Below, one piece after another: positions 8,811 to 17,615 of a stretch of 64,000 nucleotides of DNA (position 1 is its first letter; each line of letters begins with the position of its first letter). The notes below the pieces were generated by a model, which did no database searches, was not told the origin of the DNA, and was given only the letters and a program-made list of their open reading frames with translations. A program made the position numbers and the translations under genes. The DNA is from JANQMX01 sp965247175 (GTDB lineage: Bacteria > Pseudomonadota > Alphaproteobacteria > Kiloniellales > DSM-21159): assembly GCA_965247175.1 (NCBI GenBank), contig OZ252006.1, positions 2,108,001 to 2,172,000 on the forward strand. Direction: 5' to 3'.

Positions 8811-10049
8811 ATGAACAAAGTCCTGATCGAGAACTGCCTGCTGTTCGACGGCATCAGCGACAATCTGCAGGAAGGTGCCAGCCTGCTGATTGAGAATGAC
8901 CGTATTAAGGAGATCAGCGAAGGCCGCATCAGTGCGGGCGATGCCTACGTCGTCGACGCCAAGGGCCGCTTCGTCATGCCAGGCCTGATCGACGCCCACT
9001 TCCACGCCCTGGCGGCCGATCCGGATATCGGGCGACTCGACAAGATGCCCCGCTATCTGCTGGCGCAGCACGCCAGGAAGAACCTCGAAGCCTCGCTGAT
9101 GCGCGGCTTCACCTCGGTGCGCGACGCGGGCGGCGCCGACTACGGCCTGGCCCTGGCGGTCAAGAGCAGGCTGATCGAAGGCTCCCGCGTGTTCTATTCC
9201 GGCAAGGCCCTCAGCCAGACCGGAGGGCACGCCGACTTCCGTACGGTCGGCGAGGAAGGCCCGCCGCTCTGCTTCTGCGGGCAGAGCAGCAATGTTTTCG
9301 GCGTGGTGGCCGATGGCGTCACCGAAGTGCGCAAGGCGGCGCGCGACCAGCTGCGCACAGGCGCAACACAGATCAAGATCATGGCTTCAGGTGGCGTCGC
9401 ATCGCCGACCGACCCGATCTGGAACCTACAGTACTCGGAAGAGGAAATCCGCGCGGTCGTCTGGGAGGCGGCCTCCTGGCGAACCTATGTCATGGCCCAC
9501 GCCTATACGCCGGAAGCCATTAGCCGTTGCGTGGAGTTCGGCGTTAAGACGGTCGAGCACGTAAATTTGATTGATGAGGACACGGCCCGCCTCTGCACCG
9601 AGCACGGTGCCTGGGCAGTGCCTACCCTGGTGACCTACGAGGCGCTGGAGAGCGACGGTCCGGAGCTGGGCTTGCCGCAGGTCAGCCTCGACAAGCTACG
9701 GCATGTCAGGGAAGTCGGGCTGCGGTCTCTGGAGATTCTCAAGGCGGCAGGCACCCAGATCGGATTCGGCACCGACCTCTTGGGCGAGATGCATCGCTAT
9801 CAGAGCCGGGAGTTTCTCATTCGCTCGGAGGTGCTTAGCCCACTCGAGCTCCTGCGCTCGGCAACCTCTGACAATGCACGCATGATGAACGTCGAAGGGG
9901 AGTTCGGCGTCATCGCCGAAGGCGCGGTCGCCGACGTGATCATGGTCGATGGCAACCCCTTGGAGGACCTTGGCGTGCTGCAGGGACAGGGAGAGAACAT
10001 CCCGCTGATCATGAAGGACGGCGAGATCTACAAGAATGCACTGGCATAG
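8811..10049 (+). CDS. Metal-dependent amidohydrolase (imidazolonepropionase/prolidase-like)
   Basis: The 412-residue product has the amidohydrolase-superfamily layout: small beta domain, then metal motif DAHFHA (His63, His65), a lysine in QIKIMASGG, histidines in VMAHAYT and VEHVNLI, and a catalytic aspartate in FGTDLLGEMH. Family members nearest this pattern hydrolyse cyclic amides or Xaa-Pro and other dipeptides. The start is ATG 8811 after GGGGGAGGAT. It sits between a LysE exporter and a dipeptide-type ABC system, suggesting hydrolysis of an imported peptide or amide. Exact substrate unknown. Confidence 0.88.
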   Translation: MNKVLIENCLLFDGISDNLQEGASLLIENDRIKEISEGRISAGDAYVVDAKGRFVMPGLIDAHFHALAADPDIGRLDKMPRYLLAQHARKNLEASLMRGFTSVRDAGGADYGLALAVKSRLIEGSRVFYSGKALSQTGGHADFRTVGEEGPPLCFCGQSSNVFGVVADGVTEVRKAARDQLRTGATQIKIMASGGVASPTDPIWNLQYSEEEIRAVVWEAASWRTYVMAHAYTPEAISRCVEFGVKTVEHVNLIDEDTARLCTEHGAWAVPTLVTYEALESDGPELGLPQVSLDKLRHVREVGLRSLEILKAAGTQIGFGTDLLGEMHRYQSREFLIRSEVLSPLELLRSATSDNARMMNVEGEFGVIAEGAVADVIMVDGNPLEDLGVLQGQGENIPLIMKDGEIYKNALA

Positions 10050-10207
10050 CCGCAAAAGCCAAATAACCACAAACTAAAGCTGGCACTTGTATCCGCGACC
10101 GAATGGAATAGGCTATGCGTCGGCCGGGCGCAGGCCGAATCGGCATTGCGCCCTTGCTCTGTTGGCCTGAACTGGGCTGAACGAACGACAAAGACAGGGA
10201 GCATACC

Positions 10208-11803
10208 ATGCGACTTCGCTTAGGTCTCTTGGCCGCGGCGGCAGCAGTGTCCCTTTTGGCACTGGGCACCGCGAGCGCCAAGGAATTCCGCTATTCAACG
10301 ACGGGAGACGTTCTTGGTCTGGACCCCCACTCGAATAACGAGGGGCCGACCAACACCATGAAAGGCAACATTTACGGTCGCCTTGTGCATCGTAAACCGG
10401 ACCTCTCGCTCGAGCCGGACCTTGCCGTCAGCTGGGACAACATCGACGAGGTCACCTGGCGCTTTAAGCTGCGCGAAGGCGTGACTTTCCATAACGGCAA
10501 CCCCTTCACTGCCGACGACGTCGTCTTCTCCCTGGAGCGTCAGAAGCAGGACAATTCGGACATGGCCTTTGCGGTGAACACCGTGAAGGAGATCAAGAAG
10601 ATCGATGACTACACAGTCGATCTGATCACCAACGGCCCGGATCCCATCCTGCTGCTCAACATGCCCAACTTCTACATCATGGATAAGGAGTGGGTTGAGG
10701 AGCACGATGCCTTCGAGGTGAAGCGCGACTACAGCACCGCCGACTACGCCCAGGTCAACGCCAACGGCACCGGCCCCTTCAAGCTGGTCGAGTGGGTGCC
10801 TGACACGCGCTTGGTTCTAGAGCCCTTCGAGGACTACTGGAACAAAGACGGCATCATGAGCAACATCACCAAGGCCACCTTCACGCCGATCAGCAACGAT
10901 GCCACCCGGGTGGCCGCGTTGTTGTCCGGCGAGATCGACCTGATGTACCCGGTCCCGCTGCAGGACGTGCGGCGCGTCAATGCCGACGGCAATGCCGAAG
11001 TTCTGGAAGGCCCCGAGTTGCGGACCATCTTCCTCGGCTTCGACCAGTGGCGCGATGAGCTGATGGACATGCCGGGCACCGGCCAGAACCCCTTCAAGGA
11101 CAAGCGCGTCCGCCAGGCGTTCGTCCAGGCCATCGACATCGAAGCGATCAAGCGGGTCGTCATGCGCGGTGCTGCCACGCCGACCGGCCTGATGGTTGCG
11201 CCGGGCATCAACGGCTTCCAGGAAGACATGAACGAGCGGGCGCCTTACGATCCGGAAGCGGCCAAGAAGCTGCTTGCGGAGGCGGGCTATCCGGACGGCT
11301 TCCCGATCACCTTCGACTGCCCGAACGACCGCTACGTGAATGACGAGGAAATCTGCACGGCCGTGGTCCCGATGCTCGAGCGGATCGGCATCGACGTGAC
11401 CTTGAACGCGCAGACCAAGTCCCTGCACTTCAAGAAGATCGGCCTGGCCGAGAACAACAACACCTCGTTCTACATGCTCGGCTGGACGCCTGGCTCCTAC
11501 GACTCGCTCAACCCGCTGATGCAGCTCATGACGCATCCGGACAAGGCGGGTCACGGCGACTGGAACAGCGGCCGCTTCTCGCATCCGCGGGTCGAGGAGC
11601 TGACCGAGATGATCAAGACGGAGATGGATCCGGACAAGCGGATGGAGATGATCCGCGAAGCCTTCCAGATCCACCAGGACGAGTTCGGTCACATCACGCT
11701 GCACCAGCAGGCCCTGGCCTGGGGTGTGCGGAACGACACCGTCGAAGAGGTCGTTCAACGACCCTTCAACGACGTTGACCTGCGCTACGTCGTGATGAAG
11801 TAA
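10208..11803 (+). CDS. Peptide ABC transporter substrate-binding protein (SBP_bac_5)
   Basis: This is a periplasmic solute-binding protein of the DppA/OppA type, 531 residues. An N-terminal signal peptide of about 24 residues (MRLRLGLLAAAAAVSLLALG, cleavage after TASA) precedes KEFRYSTTGDVLGLDPHSNN. The typical family block LEPDLAVSWDNIDEVTWRFK follows, with FHNGNPFTADDVVFSLER soon after. It is the first gene of a five-gene transporter operon and is separated from the permeases by a strong hairpin, which would allow more SBP than permease to be made. Substrate class is peptide-like; true ligand unproven. Confidence 0.93.
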   Translation: MRLRLGLLAAAAAVSLLALGTASAKEFRYSTTGDVLGLDPHSNNEGPTNTMKGNIYGRLVHRKPDLSLEPDLAVSWDNIDEVTWRFKLREGVTFHNGNPFTADDVVFSLERQKQDNSDMAFAVNTVKEIKKIDDYTVDLITNGPDPILLLNMPNFYIMDKEWVEEHDAFEVKRDYSTADYAQVNANGTGPFKLVEWVPDTRLVLEPFEDYWNKDGIMSNITKATFTPISNDATRVAALLSGEIDLMYPVPLQDVRRVNADGNAEVLEGPELRTIFLGFDQWRDELMDMPGTGQNPFKDKRVRQAFVQAIDIEAIKRVVMRGAATPTGLMVAPGINGFQEDMNERAPYDPEAAKKLLAEAGYPDGFPITFDCPNDRYVNDEEICTAVVPMLERIGIDVTLNAQTKSLHFKKIGLAENNNTSFYMLGWTPGSYDSLNPLMQLMTHPDKAGHGDWNSGRFSHPRVEELTEMIKTEMDPDKRMEMIREAFQIHQDEFGHITLHQQALAWGVRNDTVEEVVQRPFNDVDLRYVVMK

Positions 11804-11817
11804 GCTGGAGAGCAAGA

Positions 11818-11860
11818 AGAGCGGCCCGAAGCCAATGGCATCGGGCCGCTCTCTTCTTTG
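11818..11860 (+). terminator. Hairpin between SBP and permease genes (attenuator)
   Basis: Arms AGAGCGGCCCGA (11818-11829) and TCGGGCCGCTCT (11841-11852) form a perfect 12-bp stem; the loop contains a further GCC/GGC pairing. A short pyrimidine run CTTCTTTG follows. It lies 14 bp after the SBP stop and before the first permease, so it likely acts as a partial terminator or 3' stabiliser. Confidence 0.8.
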
Positions 11861-11892
11861 CTGGCGTACAAGGCCAATCGCCCGGGGCTGAT

Positions 11893-12873
11893 ATGTTTGC
11901 GTTCATCGTACAACGGCTGTTTCAGGCCATCCTCGTCATGCTGGCGGTGGCCCTGGTTGCCTTCTCGCTCTTTCAGTTCGTCGGCGACCCGATCAACAAC
12001 ATGGTCGGGCAGGATGCGACGGAAGAGCAGCGCGAGGCCTTGCGGGAGCGCCTTGGTCTCAACGACCCGGTCCCCATCCAATTTGCCAAGTTCGTCATCA
12101 ACACGGCGCAAGGCGAGTTCGGCGTCTCCTACCGCATCGGCCAGTCGGTCGACATTATCCTGGCCGACCGCCTGCCCGCGACGCTGGAGCTGGTCTTCGT
12201 GGCCGCCATCCTGGCCTTGCTGTTCGGCGTTCCCATGGGGGTCTACAGCGGCCTGCATCGCGACTCGATTCTGAGCCGGCTGTTTCAGACCATATCGCTG
12301 ATCGGGATCTCTCTGCCGACCTTCCTGATCGGCATTCTGCTCATTCTCGTGTTCGGCGTTTGGCTCCAAGCCCTACCGACGTTCGGCCGCCGCGGTCTGA
12401 TCGATATCGGGGGCTGGGAGACAGGGCTGCTCACGATCGACGGCTGGCGCTCACTCATTCTGCCGGCAACGACCCTGGCACTGTTCCAGCTCACCCTGAT
12501 CATGCGGCTCATCCGCGCCGAAATGCTGGAGGTGCTGCGCACGGACTACATCAAGTTCGCCCGTGCCCGCGGCCTCAAAAGCCGGGCCATCAACTACGGG
12601 CATGCCCTGAAGAACACGCTGGTGCCGGTGATCACCATCATGGGCCTGCAGATCGGTTCCCTGCTGGCCTTCTCGATCATCACCGAAACGGTCTTTCAGT
12701 GGCCTGGCATGGGCCTGCTGATCATTCAGGCAATTCAGTTCGTCGATATCCCGGTGATGTCGACCTACCTTGTCCTGATCGCCTTGTTCTTCGTCATGAT
12801 CAACCTGTTGGTCGACATGCTGTACTTCGTCGTCGACCCACGCCTGCGCGGTGAGCGCGGCGGCGGCCACTAG
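11893..12873 (+). CDS. Peptide ABC transporter permease (DppB-type)
   Basis: The 326-residue inner-membrane permease begins MFAFIVQRLFQAILVMLAVAL and has a periplasmic loop with RERLGLNDPVPIQF, both hallmarks of DppB/OppB proteins. About six membrane segments follow. The EAA-type cytoplasmic loop is around DYIKFARARGLKSRAINYGHALKN, which docks to the ATPases. It follows the SBP and precedes a second permease ten bp downstream, together forming the translocation heterodimer. Confidence 0.94.
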   Translation: MFAFIVQRLFQAILVMLAVALVAFSLFQFVGDPINNMVGQDATEEQREALRERLGLNDPVPIQFAKFVINTAQGEFGVSYRIGQSVDIILADRLPATLELVFVAAILALLFGVPMGVYSGLHRDSILSRLFQTISLIGISLPTFLIGILLILVFGVWLQALPTFGRRGLIDIGGWETGLLTIDGWRSLILPATTLALFQLTLIMRLIRAEMLEVLRTDYIKFARARGLKSRAINYGHALKNTLVPVITIMGLQIGSLLAFSIITETVFQWPGMGLLIIQAIQFVDIPVMSTYLVLIALFFVMINLLVDMLYFVVDPRLRGERGGGH

Positions 12874-12883
12874 GACGTTAGCG

Positions 12884-13864
12884 ATGGCGGTAAACGCAGA
12901 AAATCTCGAACAAGTCGCGCCGGGCTTCGGCGCGCGCGTCGTCGACAGCTTCCGGCGGTTCTTCGACGGCGACGTCTTCTACTCTTTCCGGCGCTCTCCC
13001 ATCACCATTGTCGCCTTTGCGGTGACCATGGTGCTGTTCGTGGCGTCCTTCCTGGCGCCCTGGATTGCGCCGCACAACACCAACGACGTGGCCTCCCTGA
13101 ACCTGATGGATGCGGAGCTGCCGCCGGCCTGGATGGAGGTCTACGGCGTCCAGGGTAGCGCCGACTTCCTGCTCGGCACCGACAACCAGGGCCGCGACGT
13201 GCTCTCGGCGATCATGTTCGGGATGCAGATCTCGCTGCTGGTCGGCTTCGCCTCGGTCCTCCTCGCCTTGGTCTTCGGCACCATTCTTGGGCTGATCAGT
13301 GGCTATGTCGGCGGGCGCACCGATGCCATCATCATGCGCATCGCCGACGTCCAGCTCACCTTCCCCGCCATTCTCATCGCGCTGATGATCGACGGCATCG
13401 CCAGCGCCGTCATCCAAGGCGCTCACGGCGCCGAGGTCAGCTTCGTGGTTCTCATCCTGGCGATCGCCGCCTCCCAATGGGTCAACTTCGCACGAACGGT
13501 GCGCGGCTCGACCCTGGTCGAGAAAAACAAGGAATACGTCCAGGCTGCGAAGGTCATCGGCATTCATCCGATCATGATCATGCTGCGCCACGTGCTGCCC
13601 AACGTGACCGGGCCGGTGCTGGTCATCGCCACTCTGTCGCTGGCGCTGGCCGTGTTGACCGAGGCGACGCTCTCCTTCCTCGGCGTCGGCGTGCCGGTCA
13701 CACAGCCCTCGCTCGGAACGCTTATCCGCATCGGCAACGACTTCCTGTTCTCCGGTCAGTGGTGGATGACCATCTTCCCGGGCGCGGCCCTGGTTATCCT
13801 GGTCCTCGCGGTCAATCTTCTGGGCGACTGGCTGCGCGACGCCCTCAATCCAAAGCTGAGGTAA
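12884..13864 (+). CDS. Peptide ABC transporter permease (DppC-type)
   Basis: The 326-residue product has the OppC/DppC N-terminal segment (FRRSPITIVAFAVTMVLFVAS), the motif FLLGTDNQGRDVLSAIMFG and the EAA loop EYVQAAKVIGIHPIMIMLRH. It pairs with the DppB-type permease. I start at ATG 12884; a GTG further upstream (12851) would overlap the preceding gene and is less likely. The ATPase gene begins five bases after its stop. Confidence 0.93.
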   Translation: MAVNAENLEQVAPGFGARVVDSFRRFFDGDVFYSFRRSPITIVAFAVTMVLFVASFLAPWIAPHNTNDVASLNLMDAELPPAWMEVYGVQGSADFLLGTDNQGRDVLSAIMFGMQISLLVGFASVLLALVFGTILGLISGYVGGRTDAIIMRIADVQLTFPAILIALMIDGIASAVIQGAHGAEVSFVVLILAIAASQWVNFARTVRGSTLVEKNKEYVQAAKVIGIHPIMIMLRHVLPNVTGPVLVIATLSLALAVLTEATLSFLGVGVPVTQPSLGTLIRIGNDFLFSGQWWMTIFPGAALVILVLAVNLLGDWLRDALNPKLR

Positions 13865-13869
13865 AGCGG

Positions 13870-14865
13870 GTGGCCGAGACCCCGGTTCTGGAGGTTAGGA
13901 ACCTCCGCGTCGAATTTCCCACGCGCAAAGGCACGCTGGTGGCAGTCGACGACATCTCATTCCATGTCAACGAAGGCGAAGTCCTTGGCGTGGTCGGCGA
14001 GTCCGGCGCCGGCAAGTCGATGACGGGCACGGCCGTTATCAACCTTTTGGAACCGCCGGGACGCATCGGCGGCGGCGAGGTCCTTCTCGACGGCAGGCGT
14101 ATCGACAACCTGCCCTACGAAGAGATGCGCCGCATTCGCGGTCGGCAGATCGGCATGGTCTTTCAGGACCCGCTAACCAGCCTCAACCCGCTCTACACCG
14201 TCGGCCGCCAGCTCATCGAGACCATCCGGACCCATACGGATCTCAGCGAACAGGGCGCGCGGAAGCGGGCGCTCGAGCTGCTGGCCGAGGTCGGCATCCC
14301 CTCGGCCGAGCACCGCATCGACCAGTATCCGCACCAATTCTCGGGCGGCATGCGCCAACGCGTGGTCATCGCGCTCGCGCTTTGCGTCAATCCCCGGCTG
14401 GTGATTGCCGACGAGCCAACCACGGCGTTGGACGTTTCCATCCAGGCGCAGATCATCGCCCTGCTGAAGAAGCTCTGCCGCGAGCATGGCGCCGCCGTGA
14501 TGCTGATCACCCACGATATGGGTGTGATCGCCGAGACCGCTGATCGCGTCGCCGTGATGTATGCCGGTCGCCTGGCGGAAGTTGGCCCAGTCCAGCAGGT
14601 GATTCAGCAGGCGAAACACCCCTATACCCACGGACTCATGGGCTCCATACCCAAGGTCGGGCATCACACCGATCGTCTGGCTCAGATCGAAGGCTCCATG
14701 CCGCGGTTGACCGAAATCCCTGCGGGTTGCGCCTATCATCCGCGCTGCCCGAAGGCATTTGCTCGCTGCTTCGTCGAGCGGCCCAATCTGATGCCGGACG
14801 GGGCGACCGACGTTTCCTGTTGGCTCTATGACGAAGAACTGCAGAGGGCCGAGGCACATGGCTGA
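13870..14865 (+). CDS. Peptide ABC transporter ATPase (DppD-type)
   Basis: The 331-residue ATPase carries Walker A GESGAGKS, the signature FSGGMRQR, Walker B VIADEPTTALD and the C-terminal oligopeptide-transporter extension with cysteines (CAYHPRCP). It is one of two nucleotide-binding subunits powering the transporter. The start is GTG 13870, five bases after the permease stop. Its 3' end overlaps the next ATPase gene by eight bases. Confidence 0.94.
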   Translation: MAETPVLEVRNLRVEFPTRKGTLVAVDDISFHVNEGEVLGVVGESGAGKSMTGTAVINLLEPPGRIGGGEVLLDGRRIDNLPYEEMRRIRGRQIGMVFQDPLTSLNPLYTVGRQLIETIRTHTDLSEQGARKRALELLAEVGIPSAEHRIDQYPHQFSGGMRQRVVIALALCVNPRLVIADEPTTALDVSIQAQIIALLKKLCREHGAAVMLITHDMGVIAETADRVAVMYAGRLAEVGPVQQVIQQAKHPYTHGLMGSIPKVGHHTDRLAQIEGSMPRLTEIPAGCAYHPRCPKAFARCFVERPNLMPDGATDVSCWLYDEELQRAEAHG

Positions 14866-15934
14866 TTTCGTCGCCACGGCTTGGGAGAAGTCGCAGAATC
14901 GCGAGGGCGGAGGTGCTGCCGGCATGGAAGGCGGCGCGGCAGCGCAACCGCTCGTGCGTGTCGAGGGCCTGGCCAAGTACTTCGACGTCTCACCGCCCCT
15001 GCTGACCCGCGTGCTCGAAGGCCAGAAGAAAGCCATCGTCCGTGCCGTGGACGGCGTGAACTTCGCCATCCCGCAGGGCAAGACCTTCAGCTTGGTCGGC
15101 GAGTCCGGCTGCGGCAAGTCGACAGTCGCCCGGCTCGTGGTCGGCCTCTACCGCCCCACCCGCGGCCACATCGAGTTCGAGGGTACGGACCTCGCCTCGC
15201 TGCGCACGCGGGCGCAAATGGCGCCCCTGCGCAAGCGCTTGCAGATGATCTTTCAGGACCCCTATGCCAGCCTCAATCCGCGCTGGCGGGTGGCCGACAT
15301 CATCGCTGAGCCCATTCGCGCCCATAAGCTGATGGAAGACGAGCGCAGCATCCTGCGCCGGGTCGGCGAGCTGCTGGAGCAGGTGCGGCTGTCGCCGCGG
15401 GACGGCGAGAAGTTCCCGCACGAGTTTTCCGGCGGTCAGCGGCAGCGCATCTCGATTGCCCGGGCCTTGGCCAGCAACCCGGAATTCCTGGTCTGCGACG
15501 AACCGACCTCGGCCCTCGACGTCTCGGTTCAGGCCCAGATCCTCAACCTGATGAAGGACCTGCAGCGCGAGCTGGGCCTGACCTACCTCTTCATCAGCCA
15601 CGACCTCGCGGTGGTCTATCACATCTCGGACTATGTCGGTGTCATGTACCTTGGGCGCTTGGTCGAGTGGGGCGAGGCGCAACAGGTCTTCGGCTCTCCC
15701 CGGCATCCCTATACGCGGATGCTGATGGATGCCATTCCCGATCTGGAGATGACCGGGCGTCAGCGCATTCCCGTGGCCGGAGAGGTTCCCAGCCCGATCG
15801 ACCCGCCGAGCGGCTGCTACTTCCATCCGCGCTGCCCCTTCGCCAATGAACGCTGCAGCGTCGAAAGTCCGGTGGCCATCCCCGTGGGAAGCGGCGAGGT
15901 AGCCTGTCACGGCGTCGAAGAGGGGCGGATCTAA
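14858..15934 (+). CDS. Peptide ABC transporter ATPase (DppF-type)
   Basis: The 358-residue second ATPase has Walker A GESGCGKS, signature FSGGQRQR, Walker B VCDEPTSALD and the C-terminal CYFHPRCPFA segment of OppF/DppF proteins. An extra 35-residue N-terminal stretch rich in glycine and alanine precedes the ATPase core. The start is ATG 14858, inside the end of the DppD-type gene, which indicates translational coupling. It closes the transporter operon. Confidence 0.94.
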   Translation: MADFVATAWEKSQNREGGGAAGMEGGAAAQPLVRVEGLAKYFDVSPPLLTRVLEGQKKAIVRAVDGVNFAIPQGKTFSLVGESGCGKSTVARLVVGLYRPTRGHIEFEGTDLASLRTRAQMAPLRKRLQMIFQDPYASLNPRWRVADIIAEPIRAHKLMEDERSILRRVGELLEQVRLSPRDGEKFPHEFSGGQRQRISIARALASNPEFLVCDEPTSALDVSVQAQILNLMKDLQRELGLTYLFISHDLAVVYHISDYVGVMYLGRLVEWGEAQQVFGSPRHPYTRMLMDAIPDLEMTGRQRIPVAGEVPSPIDPPSGCYFHPRCPFANERCSVESPVAIPVGSGEVACHGVEEGRI

Positions 15935-15972
15935 CTCCTCCGCCTTCCATCGATTTCTCTGAGGTCCCTGTG

Positions 15973-15986
15973 CTGATCTGGATCAA
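15973..15986 (+). promoter_or_regulatory. FNR/FixK-type box upstream of the universal stress gene
   Basis: CTGATCTGGATCAA matches the FNR consensus TTGAT-N4-ATCAA at nine of ten informative positions. Its centre is about 67 bp before the universal stress protein ATG. If it acts as a class II site, transcription would start near 16021. Control of universal stress genes by FNR/Anr/FixK regulators is established in proteobacteria; no such regulator is in the window. Confidence 0.7.
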
Positions 15987-16046
15987 CAGCCCCAGATTTG
16001 GCAGGGATTAGTTTGTCGGCCAAACACGAAATCGATGGGAGTTACC

Positions 16047-16886
16047 ATGAGCATCAAGTCCATTCTTCTGCTGCTTGACGACAGTGCCGCCTGCGAGAAG
16101 CGCATGACCGTCAGCTTCGAGCTGGCGCGCCGCTTCGAGGCGCATCTGACTGGGCTCTACGTCATCCCGACTCCCAGCATCATCTACGGCGCGCCGCATG
16201 CGCCGGTGTCGGAGATCGAAAGCGAAGTGCAGCGGTCCCAGGAACGCGGCGAAGCCTCAATCGCCGCCTTCGAGGCCATGGCGCAGAAGGAAGGCATTTC
16301 CGCGGAGCATCGTCTGGTCAACGCGATGGGCGAGGCCGTCTCCGACGTCGCGGCGCTGCATGGACGCTATGCCGACCTGCTCGTTCTTGGCCAGAACGAC
16401 CCCAACGACCTGCGCTCACTCGGCATCGGAGTGGTCGAGTCGACCCTACTCGGCAGCGGTAGGCCAAGTCTCTTCGTGCCCTACATTGGCGTGCTGTCGC
16501 CGATGCTGGACCACGTCATCGTCGCCTGGGATGCCAGCCAGGAGTCGACCCGCGCCGTCCATGACGCCCTGCCGTTCCTGGTGCACGCCAAGCAGGTCAC
16601 CGTCCTGGTGATCAACCCGCGCATCGGGCCCGACGGACATGGCGAGCAGCCTGGTGCCGATATCGCCACGGCCCTCGCCCGCCATGGCGTCGACGTTACG
16701 GTGCAGGAAGATCAGGTCGACCGTATCGCCATCGGCGAGGCGGTCCTCTCGCGCATCAGTGACCTGCAGGGCGGCATGCTGGTCATGGGCGCCTACGGTC
16801 ATGCCCGCCTGCGCGAGCTTATCCTGGGCGGCGTGACCGACACCATCCTGCGGGAGATGACGGTTCCCGTGCTCATGTCTCACTAA
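16047..16886 (+). CDS. Tandem-domain universal stress protein
   Basis: The 279-residue product consists of two UspA domains. The first starts SIKSILLLLDDSAACEKR; the second starts near residue 152 (PMLDHVIVAWDASQESTRA) and ends with GAYGHARLRELILGGVT, close to the ATP-binding G-x2-G-x9-G pattern. The first domain lacks a clear form of this motif. I start at ATG 16047, six bases behind GGGAG; ATG 16035 is possible. The gene stands alone behind an FNR-like box and ends in a strong terminator, consistent with induction under low oxygen or stress. Confidence 0.92.
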   Translation: MSIKSILLLLDDSAACEKRMTVSFELARRFEAHLTGLYVIPTPSIIYGAPHAPVSEIESEVQRSQERGEASIAAFEAMAQKEGISAEHRLVNAMGEAVSDVAALHGRYADLLVLGQNDPNDLRSLGIGVVESTLLGSGRPSLFVPYIGVLSPMLDHVIVAWDASQESTRAVHDALPFLVHAKQVTVLVINPRIGPDGHGEQPGADIATALARHGVDVTVQEDQVDRIAIGEAVLSRISDLQGGMLVMGAYGHARLRELILGGVTDTILREMTVPVLMSH

Positions 16887-16898
16887 GCGAACGGCATC

Positions 16899-16936
16899 GC
16901 TCGCAGACCGAAACCTCTTTCAGGTCTGCGAGCTTT
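16899..16936 (+). terminator. Terminator shared by convergent usp and ATP12 genes
   Basis: An 11-bp perfect stem (16899-16909 with 16923-16933, GCTCGCAGACC and its complement) encloses a 13-base loop and is followed by TTTCG. The right arm lies inside the last codons of the converging ATP12-family gene. It probably terminates usp transcription. Confidence 0.75.
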
Positions 16937-17615
16937 CGAAGAAGCGCGCCGCGGCCTCAAGGTCGCGGCGAATGCCGTCGCGCCGCTCACGCGCGATGGG
17001 ATCCTCGCCCCAGCGCTCGATCTGAAAGGTCTCTTCCAGCTCGCTGGCGGCAAAGGCTTCGGCCGCGGTCAGCCGCCGTTCCGCCAGCGCGAGGCCAACG
17101 ACTAGGGAGCCGCAGGCGCGCACGGCTGTGGCCAGCCCGGCCAAGGCGAGCGCGTCGTAGCGCTCTAGAACGCCGCGCAGCGCCGCCAAGGCCTCCGCCG
17201 GCTGCTGGACCTCCAGCAGGCCGCTGCCAACGGTCAAGCGGGCACCGTGGGTCGCCTCGAGCCAGTCGAGAATTGGGCGCCAGACCTGCTCTTGTCGCGC
17301 GACTAATTCCTCAGGACCCTCGGCGCGGTAGCAGATCAGCTCGTGCTCGGCGAAACTCAATAGCTCGTCGCAAGCCGCTGCCCGATTGTTCGCCACAAGG
17401 TCGATCGCCGTGCAGGCGATGGCCGCTAATGGCATCTCGGTCGGCCTGACCTCCTCGCCCTGGGACTCCCACTCGCTTGCAATCGCATCGGCCAGCGCCT
17501 GTCCAGGCACGAGAAGAAGTGCCTTGGCGGGCGTCCTCACCGGCCGGCCATCAAGAGTAATGGCCAGCCCATCTTCTTTGGGCTCCACGGCAACCGTCTT
17601 GTAGAAGCGCTTCAT
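16920..17615 (-). CDS. ATP12-family F1-ATPase assembly chaperone
   Basis: ATP12 proteins bind the F1 alpha subunit during ATP synthase assembly and are typical of alphaproteobacteria and mitochondria. The 231-residue product begins MKRFYKTVAVEPKEDGLAIT and contains LDGRPVRTPAKALLLVPG and IASEWESQGEEVRP, family-defining blocks. The start is ATG 17615, which overlaps the stop of the HAD hydrolase gene by four bases (ATGA). It is last in the crcB-rluC-HAD-ATP12 run. Confidence 0.93.
   Translation of the reverse strand: MKRFYKTVAVEPKEDGLAITLDGRPVRTPAKALLLVPGQALADAIASEWESQGEEVRPTEMPLAAIACTAIDLVANNRAAACDELLSFAEHELICYRAEGPEELVARQEQVWRPILDWLEATHGARLTVGSGLLEVQQPAEALAALRGVLERYDALALAGLATAVRACGSLVVGLALAERRLTAAEAFAASELEETFQIERWGEDPIARERRDGIRRDLEAAARFFESSQT

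Noticed and set aside
10050..10207. TGGCAC sequence upstream of the peptide-binding protein as a sigma-54 promoter
   Set aside because: The required TTGC element at the right spacing is missing.
10817..11815. Reverse open frame of 332 codons
   Set aside because: Antisense to the peptide-binding protein gene; product rich in His, Val and Arg typical of shadow frames.
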